A stretch of DNA of 64,000 nt from the NCBI GenBank assembly GCA_019358835.1, contig JAHHIH010000001.1, positions 496,001 to 560,000 on the forward strand. The letters run 5' to 3'. This DNA is from Tildeniella torsiva UHER 1998/13D. GTDB lineage: Bacteria > Cyanobacteriota > Cyanobacteriia > Phormidesmidales > Phormidesmidaceae. This document shows positions 52,166-63,425 of the stretch, piece by piece. Within the stretch, counting starts at the first letter, position 1, and every line of letters starts with the position of its first letter. The translations under genes were made by a program, and so were the position numbers. The notes under the pieces were generated by a model. It worked only from the letters and a program-made list of their open reading frames with translations, was not told the origin of the DNA and made no database searches.

Positions 52166-52579
52166 ATGGTTTCACTGCACCACGTTTATGCTTGGCCCAG
52201 ACGGAGTTTCTTGGGGCTGGGTGGGGTGGCTCTGGGTACCCTACTGCTGGTTGGGTGTGGGCCTCAGCCGACCCAGACGGTCACGGCGGCCAGCAGCTAT
52301 GAGGCGCAGCTGGCTCAGCACCTGGCAGATACCGGCAGCGTTATGTACGGTGCCTACTGGTGCCCCCACTGCGCTGACCAGAAGGCTATGTTTGGCGATG
52401 CGGTGGATGGGGTTCCCTACGTAGAGTGCGCCGCCGATGGCGACAACCCTCAGCCAGAGCTGTGCGAGCAAAAAGGCATTGAGGGATACCCCACCTGGGA
52501 AATTGGCGGTCAGCTGCATCCTGGCGTGCAGTCTTTAGAGGATTTGGCCACCCTATCTGAATTTTCCCCACCCCAGTAG
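52166..52579 (+). CDS. Lipoprotein-type thioredoxin-fold protein with CPHC motif
   Basis: Lipobox LLLVGC, then MYGAYWCPHCADQKAMFGDAVDGVPYVEC...GIEGYPTWEIGGQLHPG. Confidence 0.8.
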   Translation: MVSLHHVYAWPRRSFLGLGGVALGTLLLVGCGPQPTQTVTAASSYEAQLAQHLADTGSVMYGAYWCPHCADQKAMFGDAVDGVPYVECAADGDNPQPELCEQKGIEGYPTWEIGGQLHPGVQSLEDLATLSEFSPPQ

Positions 52580-52581
52580 GG

Positions 52582-53010
52582 TTGTGTTCTGTAGGCCAGC
52601 CGACCAGTGCCAGGGCTCAGCCCAAAGCTCCCGTTCTCAATTTCTTTATTCTGCCAATTCCATTGCACAACCCTAGCCCCCAGCCCCACTCCCATCTGCA
52701 CGAGGTCAGCCCCACGGGCGACAGCGTGGCCCATCCCCACGTCCACGATCCGGAGTCGCTGCGGCGGATTGTTAACCGCCTGGCTCGCATTGAGGGCCAC
52801 ATTCGCGGCATTAAAACGATGGTGCAGGAGAGTCGCCCCTGCCCTGATGTGCTGGTGCAGGTGGCGGCGGTACGGGGGGCGCTCGATCGCGTGGCCCGTA
52901 TCATTCTCGATGAGCATCTCACCGAGTGCATTGGCCGGGCCGCCGAAGACGGCAATATCGAAGCAGAAATTGCGGAACTCAAGGCCGCTTTGGATCGATT
53001 TCTGCCGTAG
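52582..53010 (+). CDS. CsoR/RcnR-family metal-sensing repressor, InrS-like
   Basis: RRIVNRLARIEGHIRGIKTMVQESRPCPDVLVQVAAVRGALDRVARIILDEHLTECI; His-rich N-terminus. GTG start; an internal start is possible. Confidence 0.85.
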   Translation: MCSVGQPTSARAQPKAPVLNFFILPIPLHNPSPQPHSHLHEVSPTGDSVAHPHVHDPESLRRIVNRLARIEGHIRGIKTMVQESRPCPDVLVQVAAVRGALDRVARIILDEHLTECIGRAAEDGNIEAEIAELKAALDRFLP

Positions 53011-53192
53011 CTGATTGGCCTAAATTTGGGATCGGCCAAGATATGGGGATGTCATGGTGGATTGGGGGTTGGAAGGTTAGAAGGCTAGAAAGTTTGAAGG
53101 CTTCTCTCTGCTGGGTTTAACAATTGGCCTGTATACCTTTTAACTTGCCAACCTGTTCACCCCCATTCCCTGCGTTAGAGGCTGAAATCTAT

Positions 53193-53606
53193 TCAAGCTG
53201 GAATAAATCGACTGTGTTCGCGCAGCAGGCGGCGCTCAAACTGGCGTACCCAGTGACCGAAGCGATCGCTCTCCTGGGCCGTAGTAAAGATCAGGGGTTT
53301 GCGCGTCAGTAGCGCTACGTATTCTTCCTTGGTACGCACCACAATGGCGGTCTGCTGATCTAGCTCAATGCAGATGTGGGAAAATCCCTCCAGTTTCAGC
53401 GACGACATCAGCAGTGACTTCAGCCCTAGGGCTTGGAACACTAACTGCACCCAGCTGGTGCTTTCGTTGTCGGCGGTGATGAAGTACTCGCGGGGCAGAC
53501 CGCTGAAATCGAAAATAGCGACTCCGATAATGTTCTCCAGCATCGCGTCCTGGGCGGAGATCGAGGGCGCGGGCTGCGCCGGTACAGATGCCTTAGCCGT
53601 AGTCAT
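53193..53606 (-). CDS. Roadblock/LC7-like conserved cyanobacterial hypothetical protein
   Basis: NIIGVAIFDFSGLPREYFITADNESTSWVQLVFQALGLKSLLMSS...HICIELDQQTAIVVRTKEEYVALL has roadblock-like alternation. ATG at 53606 preferred. Confidence 0.55.
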   Translation of the reverse strand: MTTAKASVPAQPAPSISAQDAMLENIIGVAIFDFSGLPREYFITADNESTSWVQLVFQALGLKSLLMSSLKLEGFSHICIELDQQTAIVVRTKEEYVALLTRKPLIFTTAQESDRFGHWVRQFERRLLREHSRFIPA

Positions 53607-54264
53607 AGACCCATCACGTGGTGGCACAGGTGCTAAAGGAAGCCGCGATCGACACAACATTGTATCTCTGGCTACCTTGAGCCTTAGGTTTAGCATACCC
53701 GGCCAGCCACACAAATCATGGTCCAGATACTAACCTAGTCGGTTTCGCCGCCGTGATGGTGACTCTGATTAAATCTGATCAAATCGGTGGCAGCTCGAAA
53801 ATCGGCTCCTCTGCCCTAAGTCTTAGGATTATTTAGTGAGCCGGGCGGTAAGCCTCAGTAGTTATCGTCCTTGGGTCTAACGTTTACGACAGCAGAGATA
53901 GATTTTGCCCTGTTTTAGCAGCGCACGCTCCGAAAACAGAGGGCAGAGATGCATTTAGACCTGAAATGGTTTTTGCCATAAGCTGAACCTTTGGTGCGGG
54001 GGGTAGGCGATGGGAAATAGGCAGTGGAAGCGACCTCCATCTCCTAAAGGCTCGTATTCTTCGCGCTTGGGTTCTGAATTTTGTCCAGGCATGGCGGAAT
54101 GTGGCTGTTTCTCTTTTTGGGCAGGCAGGCCTAAAAACATTACGGAAACCGTAGACGCTGTTCAAAGGGCCGCTAAAAATCGTATGGTTTTCCCAGGGAT
54201 GCCGCCCCTCTATAGCGGCTTTCGTCTAACGTTATTTGTGTTCGCAAGAGATTTAGCATCGTCT

Positions 54265-56232
54265 ATGGCTTCCCCCACCATCGAATCGATTCTCCACGAA
54301 AACCGTCTGTTTTCCCCCGCCGATGGGTTTGTTCAAGACGCATCGATTAAGAGCCTAGAAGAGTATCATGCCCTGGCCGAGCGGGCGGCGGCAGATCCGG
54401 CTCAGTTTTGGGCAGAACTGGCCAGCCAGGAGCTGCACTGGTTTAAGACTTGGGACACGGTGCTCGACTGGCAGCCGCCCTTTGCCAAGTGGTTTGTGGG
54501 GGGCAAAATCAATATTTCCTACAACTGTTTAGATCGCCACCTCACCACCTGGCGACGCAACAAAGCCGCCCTAATCTGGGAAGGCGAACCGGGCGACAGC
54601 CGCACCCTAACCTACGCCCAGCTGCACCGGGAGGTGTGTCAGGTGGCCAATGTGCTCAAGGGGCTAGGGGTGAAAAAGGGCGATCGCGTGGGTATCTATA
54701 TGCCGATGGTGCCGGAGGCGTCGATCGCCATGCTCGCCTGCGCCCGCATCGGTGCGCCCCACACCGTCATCTTCGGCGGCTTTAGCGCCGAGGCGCTCAA
54801 AGATCGCCTCAACGATGCCGAGGCCAAGGTGGTGATCACCGCCGACGGCGGCTTTCGCAAAGACAAGATTGTGCCGCTCAAAGCGGCGGTAGATCAGGCC
54901 CTGGCCGACGGTGCGGTGCCCAGCGTGTCTAGCGTGCTGGTGGTGCAGCGCACCAAAGAAGATATTCCCATGGTGGAGGGCCGCGACCACTGGTGGCACG
55001 AACTCCAGGCCACCGCCTCGGCCCACTGTCCGCCAGAGGAAATGGACGCCGAAGACCTGCTGTTTATTCTCTACACCAGCGGCACGACGGGCAAGCCCAA
55101 GGGGGTGGTGCACACCACGGGCGGCTACAACCTCTACACCCACACCACCTTTAAATGGGCCTTTGACATCAAAGACACCGATGTCTACTGGTGCACCGCC
55201 GATGTCGGCTGGATTACCGGCCACAGCTACATTGTCTACGGCCCGCTGTCGAACGGGGCCACGGCGGTGATGTACGAAGGGGTGCCCCGGCCCTCGAACC
55301 CCGGCTGCTTTTGGGACGTGATTGAAAAGTACGGCGTCACCATTTTCTACACCGCTCCCACCGCCATTCGCGCCTTCATTAAAATGGGCGACGAGCTGCC
55401 CAAGGCGCGGGATCTGTCGTCGCTGCGCCTGCTGGGCACCGTGGGCGAACCCATCAACCCCGAAGCCTGGATGTGGTACCACCAGGTAATCGGCGGCGAG
55501 CGTTGCCCAATTGTCGATACCTGGTGGCAGACGGAGACCGGCGGCTTTATGATTACGCCGCTGCCAGGGGCCATACCCACCAAGCCCGGTTCAGCCACCC
55601 TGCCCTTCCCAGGCATTTTGGCCGACGTGGTGGACTTGGACGGCACCCCCGTACCCGCTGGCGAGGGCGGCTATTTGGTCATCAAGCACCCCTGGCCCAG
55701 CATGATGCGCACGGTCTACGGCGACGACGATCGCTACCGCCGCACCTACTGGGAGCATATTGCCCCGATTGACGGCCAGTACCTGTATTTTGCCGGTGAC
55801 GGTGCCCGTAAAGATGCCGACGGCTACTTTTGGGTGATGGGCCGGGTAGATGACGTAATCAGCGTGTCGGGCCACCGCCTGGGCACCATGGAGGTGGAGT
55901 CAGCCCTGGTGTCTCACCCGGCGGTGGCCGAGGCCGCTGTGGTGGGCCGTAAAGACGAGATTAAGGGGGAAGACATCTTTGCTTTTGTCATTTTAGAGGG
56001 GCACTACAGCCCCAGCGATGAGCTTAAGCAAGAGCTGATCCAGCATGTGGTGAAAGAAATTGGCGCGATCGCCCGGCCCGGCGAAATTAAATTTGCCGAC
56101 GCGCTGCCCAAGACGCGATCGGGCAAAATTATTCGCCGCTTTTTGCGCAATTTGGCCAGCGGCGAGGCGATCGCAGGCGATGCCTCCACCATGGAAGATC
56201 AAAGCGTGCTCGATCAGCTTCGCCAGGGTTAG
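54265..56232 (+). CDS. acs: Acetyl-CoA synthetase
   Basis: [71 protein letters not shown] at 54265 preferred over the 54010 start. Confidence 0.95.
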   Translation: MASPTIESILHENRLFSPADGFVQDASIKSLEEYHALAERAAADPAQFWAELASQELHWFKTWDTVLDWQPPFAKWFVGGKINISYNCLDRHLTTWRRNKAALIWEGEPGDSRTLTYAQLHREVCQVANVLKGLGVKKGDRVGIYMPMVPEASIAMLACARIGAPHTVIFGGFSAEALKDRLNDAEAKVVITADGGFRKDKIVPLKAAVDQALADGAVPSVSSVLVVQRTKEDIPMVEGRDHWWHELQATASAHCPPEEMDAEDLLFILYTSGTTGKPKGVVHTTGGYNLYTHTTFKWAFDIKDTDVYWCTADVGWITGHSYIVYGPLSNGATAVMYEGVPRPSNPGCFWDVIEKYGVTIFYTAPTAIRAFIKMGDELPKARDLSSLRLLGTVGEPINPEAWMWYHQVIGGERCPIVDTWWQTETGGFMITPLPGAIPTKPGSATLPFPGILADVVDLDGTPVPAGEGGYLVIKHPWPSMMRTVYGDDDRYRRTYWEHIAPIDGQYLYFAGDGARKDADGYFWVMGRVDDVISVSGHRLGTMEVESALVSHPAVAEAAVVGRKDEIKGEDIFAFVILEGHYSPSDELKQELIQHVVKEIGAIARPGEIKFADALPKTRSGKIIRRFLRNLASGEAIAGDASTMEDQSVLDQLRQG

Positions 56233-56268
56233 CCCTCAGTCAGTTGATCAAGCCTAGGGTTTCGCAGT

Positions 56269-56313
56269 AAAAGCGCAGCGTCCTCGTTTAAGAACTGACG
56301 ACGCTGCGCTTTT
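56269..56313 (+). terminator. Putative terminator after acs
   Basis: 14-bp stem AAAAGCGCAGCGTC / GACGCTGCGCTTTT with 17-nt loop. Confidence 0.7.
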
Positions 56314-57213
56314 GCCATGCTGGGTTTTTGGTCTGTTTCCCGAAAACTTGCCCTCTCGGCAAAACAGTACGGCTCAGAATAATTGATTGCAGCCCAGAAC
56401 AATTGAGCGCAGAAGGCACTTCTTGTCAGATTCGTTACTAATAGGATATTTTTTACCTCTATCTAAAGATAGATCTACCCTGCTCTTCCCGGTTTTTAGG
56501 CTGACGGTGGGGGAGATCGCCTTGTTAGCTATTTTCAGAAGTAAATAGCATTACCTGCAGGCCCGCTTGAGCCGACGACTGCCTATTGGGCAATTGTCGG
56601 TAGCGCCCTGGCACCGGGTAAAGACAACGTGCTAAAAGGGCTTTCTACAGCTTAGGGAGCTGGGTTTATACCTAAGCCGCAACACCTCAGCAAAAGTTTT
56701 GGGAAATCGACGACTTCGGTGCCTTTGGTACAAGCACTGTTCTGCCTAGAGTCGTTTACCCCAAACAGGCAAAGCATCTCTCACGCAAATTTCAAGCAGA
56801 CAGCCGGTTCATTTTTCCACAGGATAGGGCCAAGAATGGAGCGGTCAGGCCACTGCACAGATCGTTAACCTGCCATTAGAAGCAAACGAGTTTATCCAAA
56901 TACTTGCCCGCAAAACCAAACATCCTGACTATAGAGTCGTGCTAAATCCTCACAGCGCAGCTTCTTCAAAGCTGTCATGCGCCCAGGGTAGACAATAAGC
57001 ACATGAAGAAAATCAGCAAAAGCTGATCTAACTCGTTCATTTTTAGGTGACAGCTTCTGAGAGCGTGACTATAATTAGTTGTGCGAATAGGCAGATTTAT
57101 TTGCTATTATTCATCTGCTATTACGCAATGGTCGTTAACCTTATTACCCCAAGGGTCGGCCCGCTGTTTTTCAGCACTTAGCTTCACGTCTTACACAAGG
57201 ATTTTCCCTGACA

Positions 57214-57594
57214 ATGGCAGAAAAACCAACTCCCCTGACCGGCAAAGCATTGCTCCAAAAGGTTAAGGATCTCTCTAACTTAACCAAGCGTGAAACCGCC
57301 AAAGAATGCGGCTACTACACCCTAACCAAAGATAATCAGGTACGGGTTAATCTGTCTGGCTTTTACGACGCGCTGCTAGAGGCCAAAGGTATCAACCTTG
57401 ACCCTGAAAGCAGCAAAGATGGCCGGGGTCGCGAACCCACCTATCGGGTAAGCGTCCACAAAAATGGTCAGATTGTTATTGGGGCTACCTACACCCAAGA
57501 AATGGGCCTCAAGTCTGGCGACGAGTTTGAAATTAAGCTCGGCTACAAGCACATTCACCTGAAGCAGCTCGATGCCGACTCTGATGAAGAGTAG
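57214..57594 (+). CDS. AbrB-family transcriptional regulator (cyAbrB type)
   Basis: LTGKALLQKVKDLSNLTKRETAKECGYYT...VNLSGFYDALLEAKG...YRVSVHKNGQIVIGATYTQEMGLKSGDEFEIKLGYKHIHLKQ. Confidence 0.9.
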   Translation: MAEKPTPLTGKALLQKVKDLSNLTKRETAKECGYYTLTKDNQVRVNLSGFYDALLEAKGINLDPESSKDGRGREPTYRVSVHKNGQIVIGATYTQEMGLKSGDEFEIKLGYKHIHLKQLDADSDEE

Positions 57595-57668
57595 TCCTGA
57601 TACACCATGACAAGCCTGTCGGTGAATATGTTAGCGATCGCGCATCTAATTGTTTTTTTTTAAGCTGG

Positions 57669-58493
57669 ATGGCCCTGGGCATTCCAGCCGGTCTCCTAGT
57701 TGCGCGCATAGCTCACATTCCGCTCGCCTACCCCGTGGCTCCGCAGCACAAATTACCCCTGTTGCTGCCCCTTTATTTACTTGCCCCTGCAGCGGTGGAG
57801 GTGCACCGTCGCTTTACCGCTAGCACCTGGTCAGCCTACGGCATTGCCTGGGATGGGCCGTTTGCTAAAGCCGCAGCGGCAGGGTTTGGGGTGGCCGCTG
57901 GCGGGGTGGTTCTCCTGGTGGCGTTGCAGGTGGGGCTAGGATGGCGGCGATGGCAGGCTCCTGGGCAGACTGTAGACCCAACCGGGCCAAGTCTTTCCCC
58001 GGCAAACTCCGATGGTGCCAGCATTAATCCTAAAACCATACCCAGTCCCTCGCCAGGGGTAGTGCTGCTTGCAGTGCTGCCCCTGGCGCTGTTTGTGGGC
58101 TGGATTGAAGAGCTGATATTTCGCGGCGTGTTGGTCAACGGGCTGGGGCAGGCGTTGCCGATCGGGCCAATGGCGATTGCCGTCTGCCTGATTTTTGCCC
58201 TCTCTCACCTGGTGTGGGATGGCCCCGCTGGAGCGCCCCAGCTGCCGGGGCTGGCGATTATGGGAGCGGTGCTGCTGCTGGCCCGCTGGGCTACAGGCGG
58301 CAGCTTGGGCTTAGCTTGGGGGCTACACGCCGGATGGGTGTTTGCGATCGCCGCCATCGACGCCCTGGCCTTGCTGAAGCCCGGCAAGGCCGAACCTGCC
58401 TGGCTGGTGGGGCTACCCGATCAGCCGCTGACGGGTCTGCTACCCCTGGGGTTGTTGGTGCTTACAGGGGTGGGGGTTTGGGCTTTGGGGTAG
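57669..58493 (+). CDS. CPBP family intramembrane glutamic endopeptidase
   Basis: LALFVGWIEELIFRGVLVNGLGQA and FALSHLVWD. Confidence 0.8.
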   Translation: MALGIPAGLLVARIAHIPLAYPVAPQHKLPLLLPLYLLAPAAVEVHRRFTASTWSAYGIAWDGPFAKAAAAGFGVAAGGVVLLVALQVGLGWRRWQAPGQTVDPTGPSLSPANSDGASINPKTIPSPSPGVVLLAVLPLALFVGWIEELIFRGVLVNGLGQALPIGPMAIAVCLIFALSHLVWDGPAGAPQLPGLAIMGAVLLLARWATGGSLGLAWGLHAGWVFAIAAIDALALLKPGKAEPAWLVGLPDQPLTGLLPLGLLVLTGVGVWALG

Positions 58494-58542
58494 ACGGGTA
58501 GGTGGGTGGGTGAGTAGGTGATGGCTGAATCGACTGGACGGC

Positions 58543-59799
58543 TTAGGGGCGGTTCAGGGTGATGATGGTAATGGGGGTGAGGGGTTGCCAGCGGGTCAGT
58601 GACCCGACTTGAACCCCCTGCTGCACCTGAATTTGACGCAGCTCTGCTAGCCAAGAGAATTGACTATCTGCCGTTCCCTTGGCCCAGTCCAGTACCGTGC
58701 TGGTGTGCTCTAGGGTGGCCAAGGCGAGGACGATGCAGCCCTGGGGACGGATTCGCTGAGCGCATCGATCTAGAATTTCGCCTAGGTGGCCGCCGCTGCC
58801 GCCGATAAAGATGCGATCGGGGTCCGGCAGAGAGGTCAGGGCGTCCGGGGCCGTCCCGTAGATGGGATGCAAATTGGCGTTGCCTAAACAGCGATGGTTT
58901 TGCTGAATTAAGCTGTGGCCAGCGGCGGTTTTCTCAATGGCGTAGACCTGGGCGGTAGGGCAGAGGCGGTTGATTTCAACACTGACGGAGCCGGTACCGG
59001 CTCCAATATCCCAAATAACCTGCCCTGGTCTCGGGTCTAGGTCAGCCAAAATTTGAATGCGAATGTCGCGCTTGGTAATCAGGCCGGGGCGATCGCTAAA
59101 GGTGGCAAAGGCGCGATCGGGTAGGCCAATCAGCGGCAGGTTTTCTGGGTCGAGCCCGGCCTCGCGCTGCCGCTCAAGCACCACTACATTGAGCGCCGCA
59201 AAAGTTTTGCCTGCCGTAGTCTCAGGCGTCAAGCGGTGAATGGTTTCGGTGTCATCCCCCAGATTTTCACAGATGGTCAGGCGATAGCTATAGGGCAACC
59301 CTAGCGTGAGAATGAGCTGCCCCAAAACAGTCGGATTGTGGGTCGGGTCGGTGAGCACCGCAATCAGCGCATCCCCTCGCCGCAGGGCGGTAGTGAGTTC
59401 TTCGGTAGATCGGCCGTGGGCGCTGATCAGCGTGGCCCCCTGCCAGGGAAGTTTGAGCCGACTAAAGGCCAGCTGCACCGCGCTCAGGTGGGGATGAAAG
59501 GTCAGACTCTCGGCGGACAAGTGGTCGAGCAGCAACCGCCCCAGGCCAAAAAAGAGCGGGTCGCCCGAGGCCAAAACCACCGCGATACCAGGTTTAGCAG
59601 CCTCCAGCCAGCGACGGAGGCGATCGAGGCTTGCTTTGAGATCGCCTAAAACCCAGGTTTCGGCCACCGCGTCGGGAAAGTAGCTGAGATGTCGGGGACT
59701 GCCCACCAGCACCGCCGCCTGGTCAACCAGTTGCAACAGCTTAGGCGACAGCCCCTCTCGCCCATCCAACCCGATCCCCACCACTTGAATTGGGGTCAT
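58543..59799 (-). CDS. cobL: Precorrin-6Y C5,15-methyltransferase (decarboxylating), CbiE-CbiT fusion
   Basis: N-terminal CbiE (VVGIGLDGREGLSPKLLQLVDQAAVLVGSPRHLSYFP) plus C-terminal CbiT SAM domain (VIWDIGAGTGSVSVEINRLCP). Confidence 0.92.
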   Translation of the reverse strand: MTPIQVVGIGLDGREGLSPKLLQLVDQAAVLVGSPRHLSYFPDAVAETWVLGDLKASLDRLRRWLEAAKPGIAVVLASGDPLFFGLGRLLLDHLSAESLTFHPHLSAVQLAFSRLKLPWQGATLISAHGRSTEELTTALRRGDALIAVLTDPTHNPTVLGQLILTLGLPYSYRLTICENLGDDTETIHRLTPETTAGKTFAALNVVVLERQREAGLDPENLPLIGLPDRAFATFSDRPGLITKRDIRIQILADLDPRPGQVIWDIGAGTGSVSVEINRLCPTAQVYAIEKTAAGHSLIQQNHRCLGNANLHPIYGTAPDALTSLPDPDRIFIGGSGGHLGEILDRCAQRIRPQGCIVLALATLEHTSTVLDWAKGTADSQFSWLAELRQIQVQQGVQVGSLTRWQPLTPITIITLNRP

Positions 59800-60413
59800 G
59801 GCTGCTGCTCCCAGGCCAGCACCAGCAGGGCGTTGAGAATGGCTGCCGCCACTGGCGAGCCGCCCTTGCGCCCCTCCACCCGAATCTGCGGCACCGAGGT
59901 CAGGGCCAAACGCTGCTTAGAGTCTTCTACCGCCACAAAGCCGACCGGCGCACCAATGACTAATGCGGGGTGGGCCTGGGCTGAGGTGATGCGATCGCAC
60001 AGCGCCATCAGAGCCGACGGCGCATTACCAATGGCCACCAGCGCGTTGGGATACTCCTCTAAACACCGCAGCAGCCCAGTTTCCGTGCGGGTGCGGCCCT
60101 CCTCTGGCGGCTCCCCCACCGTCACGGCGGTCAATAGCGGATTTTTGAACGTGCGCTCTACCATGCCCACCACTCCCTGACGCACCATCGTCACATCCAC
60201 AATAATGGGGCCACCTTGGGCGAGGTGGTAGGTGGCAGCGGCGATCGCCCCCTCCCCAAACTTCACCAGCTCCTTAAACTCAAAATCAGCAGTACTGTGA
60301 ATCACCCGCCGCACCACCGCATACTCCGCCGGAGTGAACCGGTGATCGCTCACTTCCCGATCGATCAGCGCAAAACTTTCTTCTAAAATAGGGCTCTGCC
60401 ACAACTGCGTCAT
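59796..60413 (-). CDS. cobH: Precorrin-8X methylmutase
   Basis: ESFALIDREVSDHRFTPAEYAVVRRVIHSTADFEF; PALVIGAPVGFVAVEDSK; overlaps cobL by 4 bp. Confidence 0.93.
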   Translation of the reverse strand: MTQLWQSPILEESFALIDREVSDHRFTPAEYAVVRRVIHSTADFEFKELVKFGEGAIAAATYHLAQGGPIIVDVTMVRQGVVGMVERTFKNPLLTAVTVGEPPEEGRTRTETGLLRCLEEYPNALVAIGNAPSALMALCDRITSAQAHPALVIGAPVGFVAVEDSKQRLALTSVPQIRVEGRKGGSPVAAAILNALLVLAWEQQP

Positions 60414-60555
60414 AAAATTCCTAAACCGTCCCTAGCCGTAACAACGTCCCAACCCAAGACGTCCCATCATCCCACACACCCATCTCCCATCCCCTCACCT
60501 TCCCCATCCCCCCACTTACGCATCTACTCACCCACCCATCCACTCCACCCATCCC

Positions 60556-61542
60556 ATGCCCGCTTACTACTTCTGGGGCGACGACGACTTTGCCCTGCAA
60601 AAGGCCGTCCAAACCCTGCGCCAGCGCACCCTCAACGAGGCCTGGGCCAGCTTTAACTACGATGTGGTGCCCGCCGAGGCGGCCAGCGGCCCGTCCCAGG
60701 CGCTCAACCAGGCGATGACGCCGCCCTTTGGCGAGGGCCAGCGGCTGGTGTGGTTGGCCAATACCAGCCTGGGGCAGCGCTGCCCAGAACCCGTCCTGGC
60801 CGAATTTGAGCGCACCCTGCCCCAGCTGCCCGACACCTCGGTGCTGTTGCTCACCAGCACCGCTAAGCCCGATGGTCGGGCCAAATTTACAAAACTGTTT
60901 AAAACCTGGGGCGAGATCCGCGAGTTTGCCACCATCCCCCCCTGGAAAACCGACCAGATTCACCAGCAGGTCGCCGCCGTAGCCAAAGAGCGGGGCATGA
61001 ACCTGGAGTCTGGCACCCTCGATTTGCTGACCGAAGCGGTGGGCAACGACACCCGCCAGCTCCATTTGGAGCTAGAAAAGCTGGCCCTTTACTGGGGGGC
61101 CAACCCCCAGCCCATTCCCCCCGCCGTGGCCGCCGAGCTGGTGACGGTGTCAACCCAGACCAGCCTCAAGTTAGCCCAGGCCCTCAAGCAGGGCGATACG
61201 CCCACCGCCCTGGGGTTGGTCAGCGACCTGCTCGATCGCAACGAGCCCACCCTGCGCATTGTGGCCACGCTGGTCAGCCAGTTTCGGCTGTGGCTGTGGC
61301 TCAAGGCCCTGGCCGGGGTGGCCAGCGACGCCGAGGTGGCGGCGGCGGCGGAGATCGCTAACCCCAAGCGAATTTACTTCTTAAAACAAGAAGTGCGATC
61401 GCTGAGTCTCATCCAATTGCAACGGAGTCTGCCTTTGCTACTAGAATTAGAGTCTGATTTAAAGCAGGGCCGAGATGAACGCGCTACTCTACACACAAAA
61501 GTGATAGAACTTTGTCGAGTATTTAAACCCGGCGGTGCCTAG
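60556..61542 (+). CDS. holA: DNA polymerase III subunit delta
   Basis: AYYFWGDDDFALQKAVQTLRQRTLNEAWASFNYD...LDLLTEAVGNDTRQLHLELEKLALY. Confidence 0.9.
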   Translation: MPAYYFWGDDDFALQKAVQTLRQRTLNEAWASFNYDVVPAEAASGPSQALNQAMTPPFGEGQRLVWLANTSLGQRCPEPVLAEFERTLPQLPDTSVLLLTSTAKPDGRAKFTKLFKTWGEIREFATIPPWKTDQIHQQVAAVAKERGMNLESGTLDLLTEAVGNDTRQLHLELEKLALYWGANPQPIPPAVAAELVTVSTQTSLKLAQALKQGDTPTALGLVSDLLDRNEPTLRIVATLVSQFRLWLWLKALAGVASDAEVAAAAEIANPKRIYFLKQEVRSLSLIQLQRSLPLLLELESDLKQGRDERATLHTKVIELCRVFKPGGA

Positions 61543-61655
61543 CCTCGAAGCTGGAACTCGCAGGGGCGCTGTCCCGTCTGGGCTGTGAAGATTCGAGCGA
61601 TCGCGCCAAGGGTGGCGTTTACCCAAGAAGAGCCTTGCTTTAGAAGCCTTCTTTT

Positions 61656-62234
61656 TTGTTGGAGCACAGGGCCATTCTGGTTAATACCAGCACAGGAGTT
61701 ATAAACATAATGATCCATTTATTGATTCACCCTTTATCTGCTCACCGTCGCACTGCTTTGGCCGCTGCGATCGCCAGCTTAACCGTGCTAGCCGGTGGCG
61801 CGGGCATTTCTATTCCTACGGCCACGGGCAACGTCACCTTAGGAGCTGCTGCCCAAGCCCAGGGCATTTCGGTCTCCTCTGAGGAAGTAACGGCCTACGC
61901 CGCCTCAATTCTTGAGATGGAGGCCCCACGCAACGAGGCCTTAAGCCAAATCAAGACCCTGCTAACCGGCACCAGCCACGACATCAGCAGCATCGATATG
62001 TCCTGCACTGGCACCGCCAACCTCAACCAGCTGCCCCGCAACCTGCGGGGCGACATCCGCACGATCATTGTCAACTACTGCAACCGGGCCAGCGACATTG
62101 TGCAGTCCAACGGGCTGCGGGGGGGGCGATTTAACCAGATCACGGCCGCCTATCCCCAAGATCAGGCCCTGGCCGAGCAAATTCGGGCGGCCATGGTACA
62201 GCTTCAGCAACAATCTGCCAATGGCACGGAATAA
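61656..62234 (+). CDS. DUF4168-like secreted protein
   Basis: Signal-peptide-like N-terminus ([17 protein letters not shown]); [29 protein letters not shown]...[25 protein letters not shown]. Confidence 0.65.
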   Translation: MLEHRAILVNTSTGVINIMIHLLIHPLSAHRRTALAAAIASLTVLAGGAGISIPTATGNVTLGAAAQAQGISVSSEEVTAYAASILEMEAPRNEALSQIKTLLTGTSHDISSIDMSCTGTANLNQLPRNLRGDIRTIIVNYCNRASDIVQSNGLRGGRFNQITAAYPQDQALAEQIRAAMVQLQQQSANGTE

Positions 62235-63280
62235 TGCAGTTTATTGACCAGGCTGAAGTTGACGTAATTGCCGGTGACGGCGGCGATGGTATCGTCGCCT
62301 TTCGGCGCGAAAAGTATGTTCCTGCGGGGGGGCCAGCCGGGGGCAACGGCGGCCCCGGTGGCTCAATCTATTTGCGGGCCACCCAGCAGCTCCAAACCCT
62401 GCTCGATTTTCGCTACGCCCACCGCTTTAAGGCCGACAACGGCCAGCGGGGTGGCCCCAAAAACATGACCGGTGCCGCTGGGGTCGATCTGTATCTAGAT
62501 GTCCCCTGCGGCACCGCCATCTACGATGTCGCCACCGACGAGCTGATGGGCGATTTGGTCGAGCCTGACCAGCTGCTCTGCGTGGCCCAGGGAGGCAAGG
62601 GGGGCCTGGGCAACCGTCACTTTCTCAGCAACCGCAATCGGGCTCCAGAGCACGCCCTGCCCGGTCTGCCCGGCGAAGAGCGGCGGCTGCGCCTAGAGCT
62701 CAAGCTGCTGGCCGAGGTCGGCATTGTCGGCCTGCCCAACGCGGGCAAGTCAACCCTAATTTCGGCCCTGTCGGCGGCGCGGCCCAAAATTGCCGACTAC
62801 CCGTTTACTACTCTCATCCCCAACTTGGGCGTGGTGCGCCGTCCATCGGGGGACGGTACCGTGTTTGCCGACATCCCTGGACTGATTGAAGGGGCGCACC
62901 AGGGGCTAGGGCTCGGCCACGAGTTTTTGCGCCACATTGAGCGCACCCGGCTGCTGCTGCATGTGGTCGATGCCACTGCTGAGCAGCCGGTCGAGAACTT
63001 CCACACCATCCAGCAGGAGCTGGCGGCCTACGGGCGCGATCTGAGCGATCGCCCCCAGGTGTTGGCCCTCAATAAAGTCGATGCCCTCACCCCCGAAGAT
63101 TTAGCCGAGCTTATCCACCAGTTCGAAACCCTGGTGCCGGGGCCGGTGTACGGCATTTCAGCGGTGGCCGGTACGGGCTTAAGCCCCATGCTCCAGCAGA
63201 TTTGGGATCGGCTCGACCAGGCCAAAGCCGCTGCCGCCGCTGATGCTGCCGCGTCGATATTTGCCATCCCCCAAGACTGA
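62234..63280 (+). CDS. obgE: GTPase ObgE/CgtA
   Basis: [49 protein letters not shown]; starts within the upstream stop (TAATG). Confidence 0.97.
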   Translation: MQFIDQAEVDVIAGDGGDGIVAFRREKYVPAGGPAGGNGGPGGSIYLRATQQLQTLLDFRYAHRFKADNGQRGGPKNMTGAAGVDLYLDVPCGTAIYDVATDELMGDLVEPDQLLCVAQGGKGGLGNRHFLSNRNRAPEHALPGLPGEERRLRLELKLLAEVGIVGLPNAGKSTLISALSAARPKIADYPFTTLIPNLGVVRRPSGDGTVFADIPGLIEGAHQGLGLGHEFLRHIERTRLLLHVVDATAEQPVENFHTIQQELAAYGRDLSDRPQVLALNKVDALTPEDLAELIHQFETLVPGPVYGISAVAGTGLSPMLQQIWDRLDQAKAAAAADAAASIFAIPQD

Positions 63281-63425
63281 GCGCGATCGCACTTTACCCC
63301 CTACGCCCGTACCCAAAGCCCACCAACGGTACGTAAAGATACCGTTCTGCTCCCATCTACCGTTACTTCAGCCATCCCCCTCGGGCATGCTAAGCCTGTG
63401 TTTTAACAGGGGTTAGGCTTTGGCC

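Noticed and set aside
54010-54264. 85-aa N-terminal extension of acs
   Set aside because: Sequence before [16 protein letters not shown] is not Acs-like and is probably untranslated leader.
54664-55482. 272-aa minus-strand ORF opposite acs
   Set aside because: Antisense shadow of a confidently called acs; biased composition.
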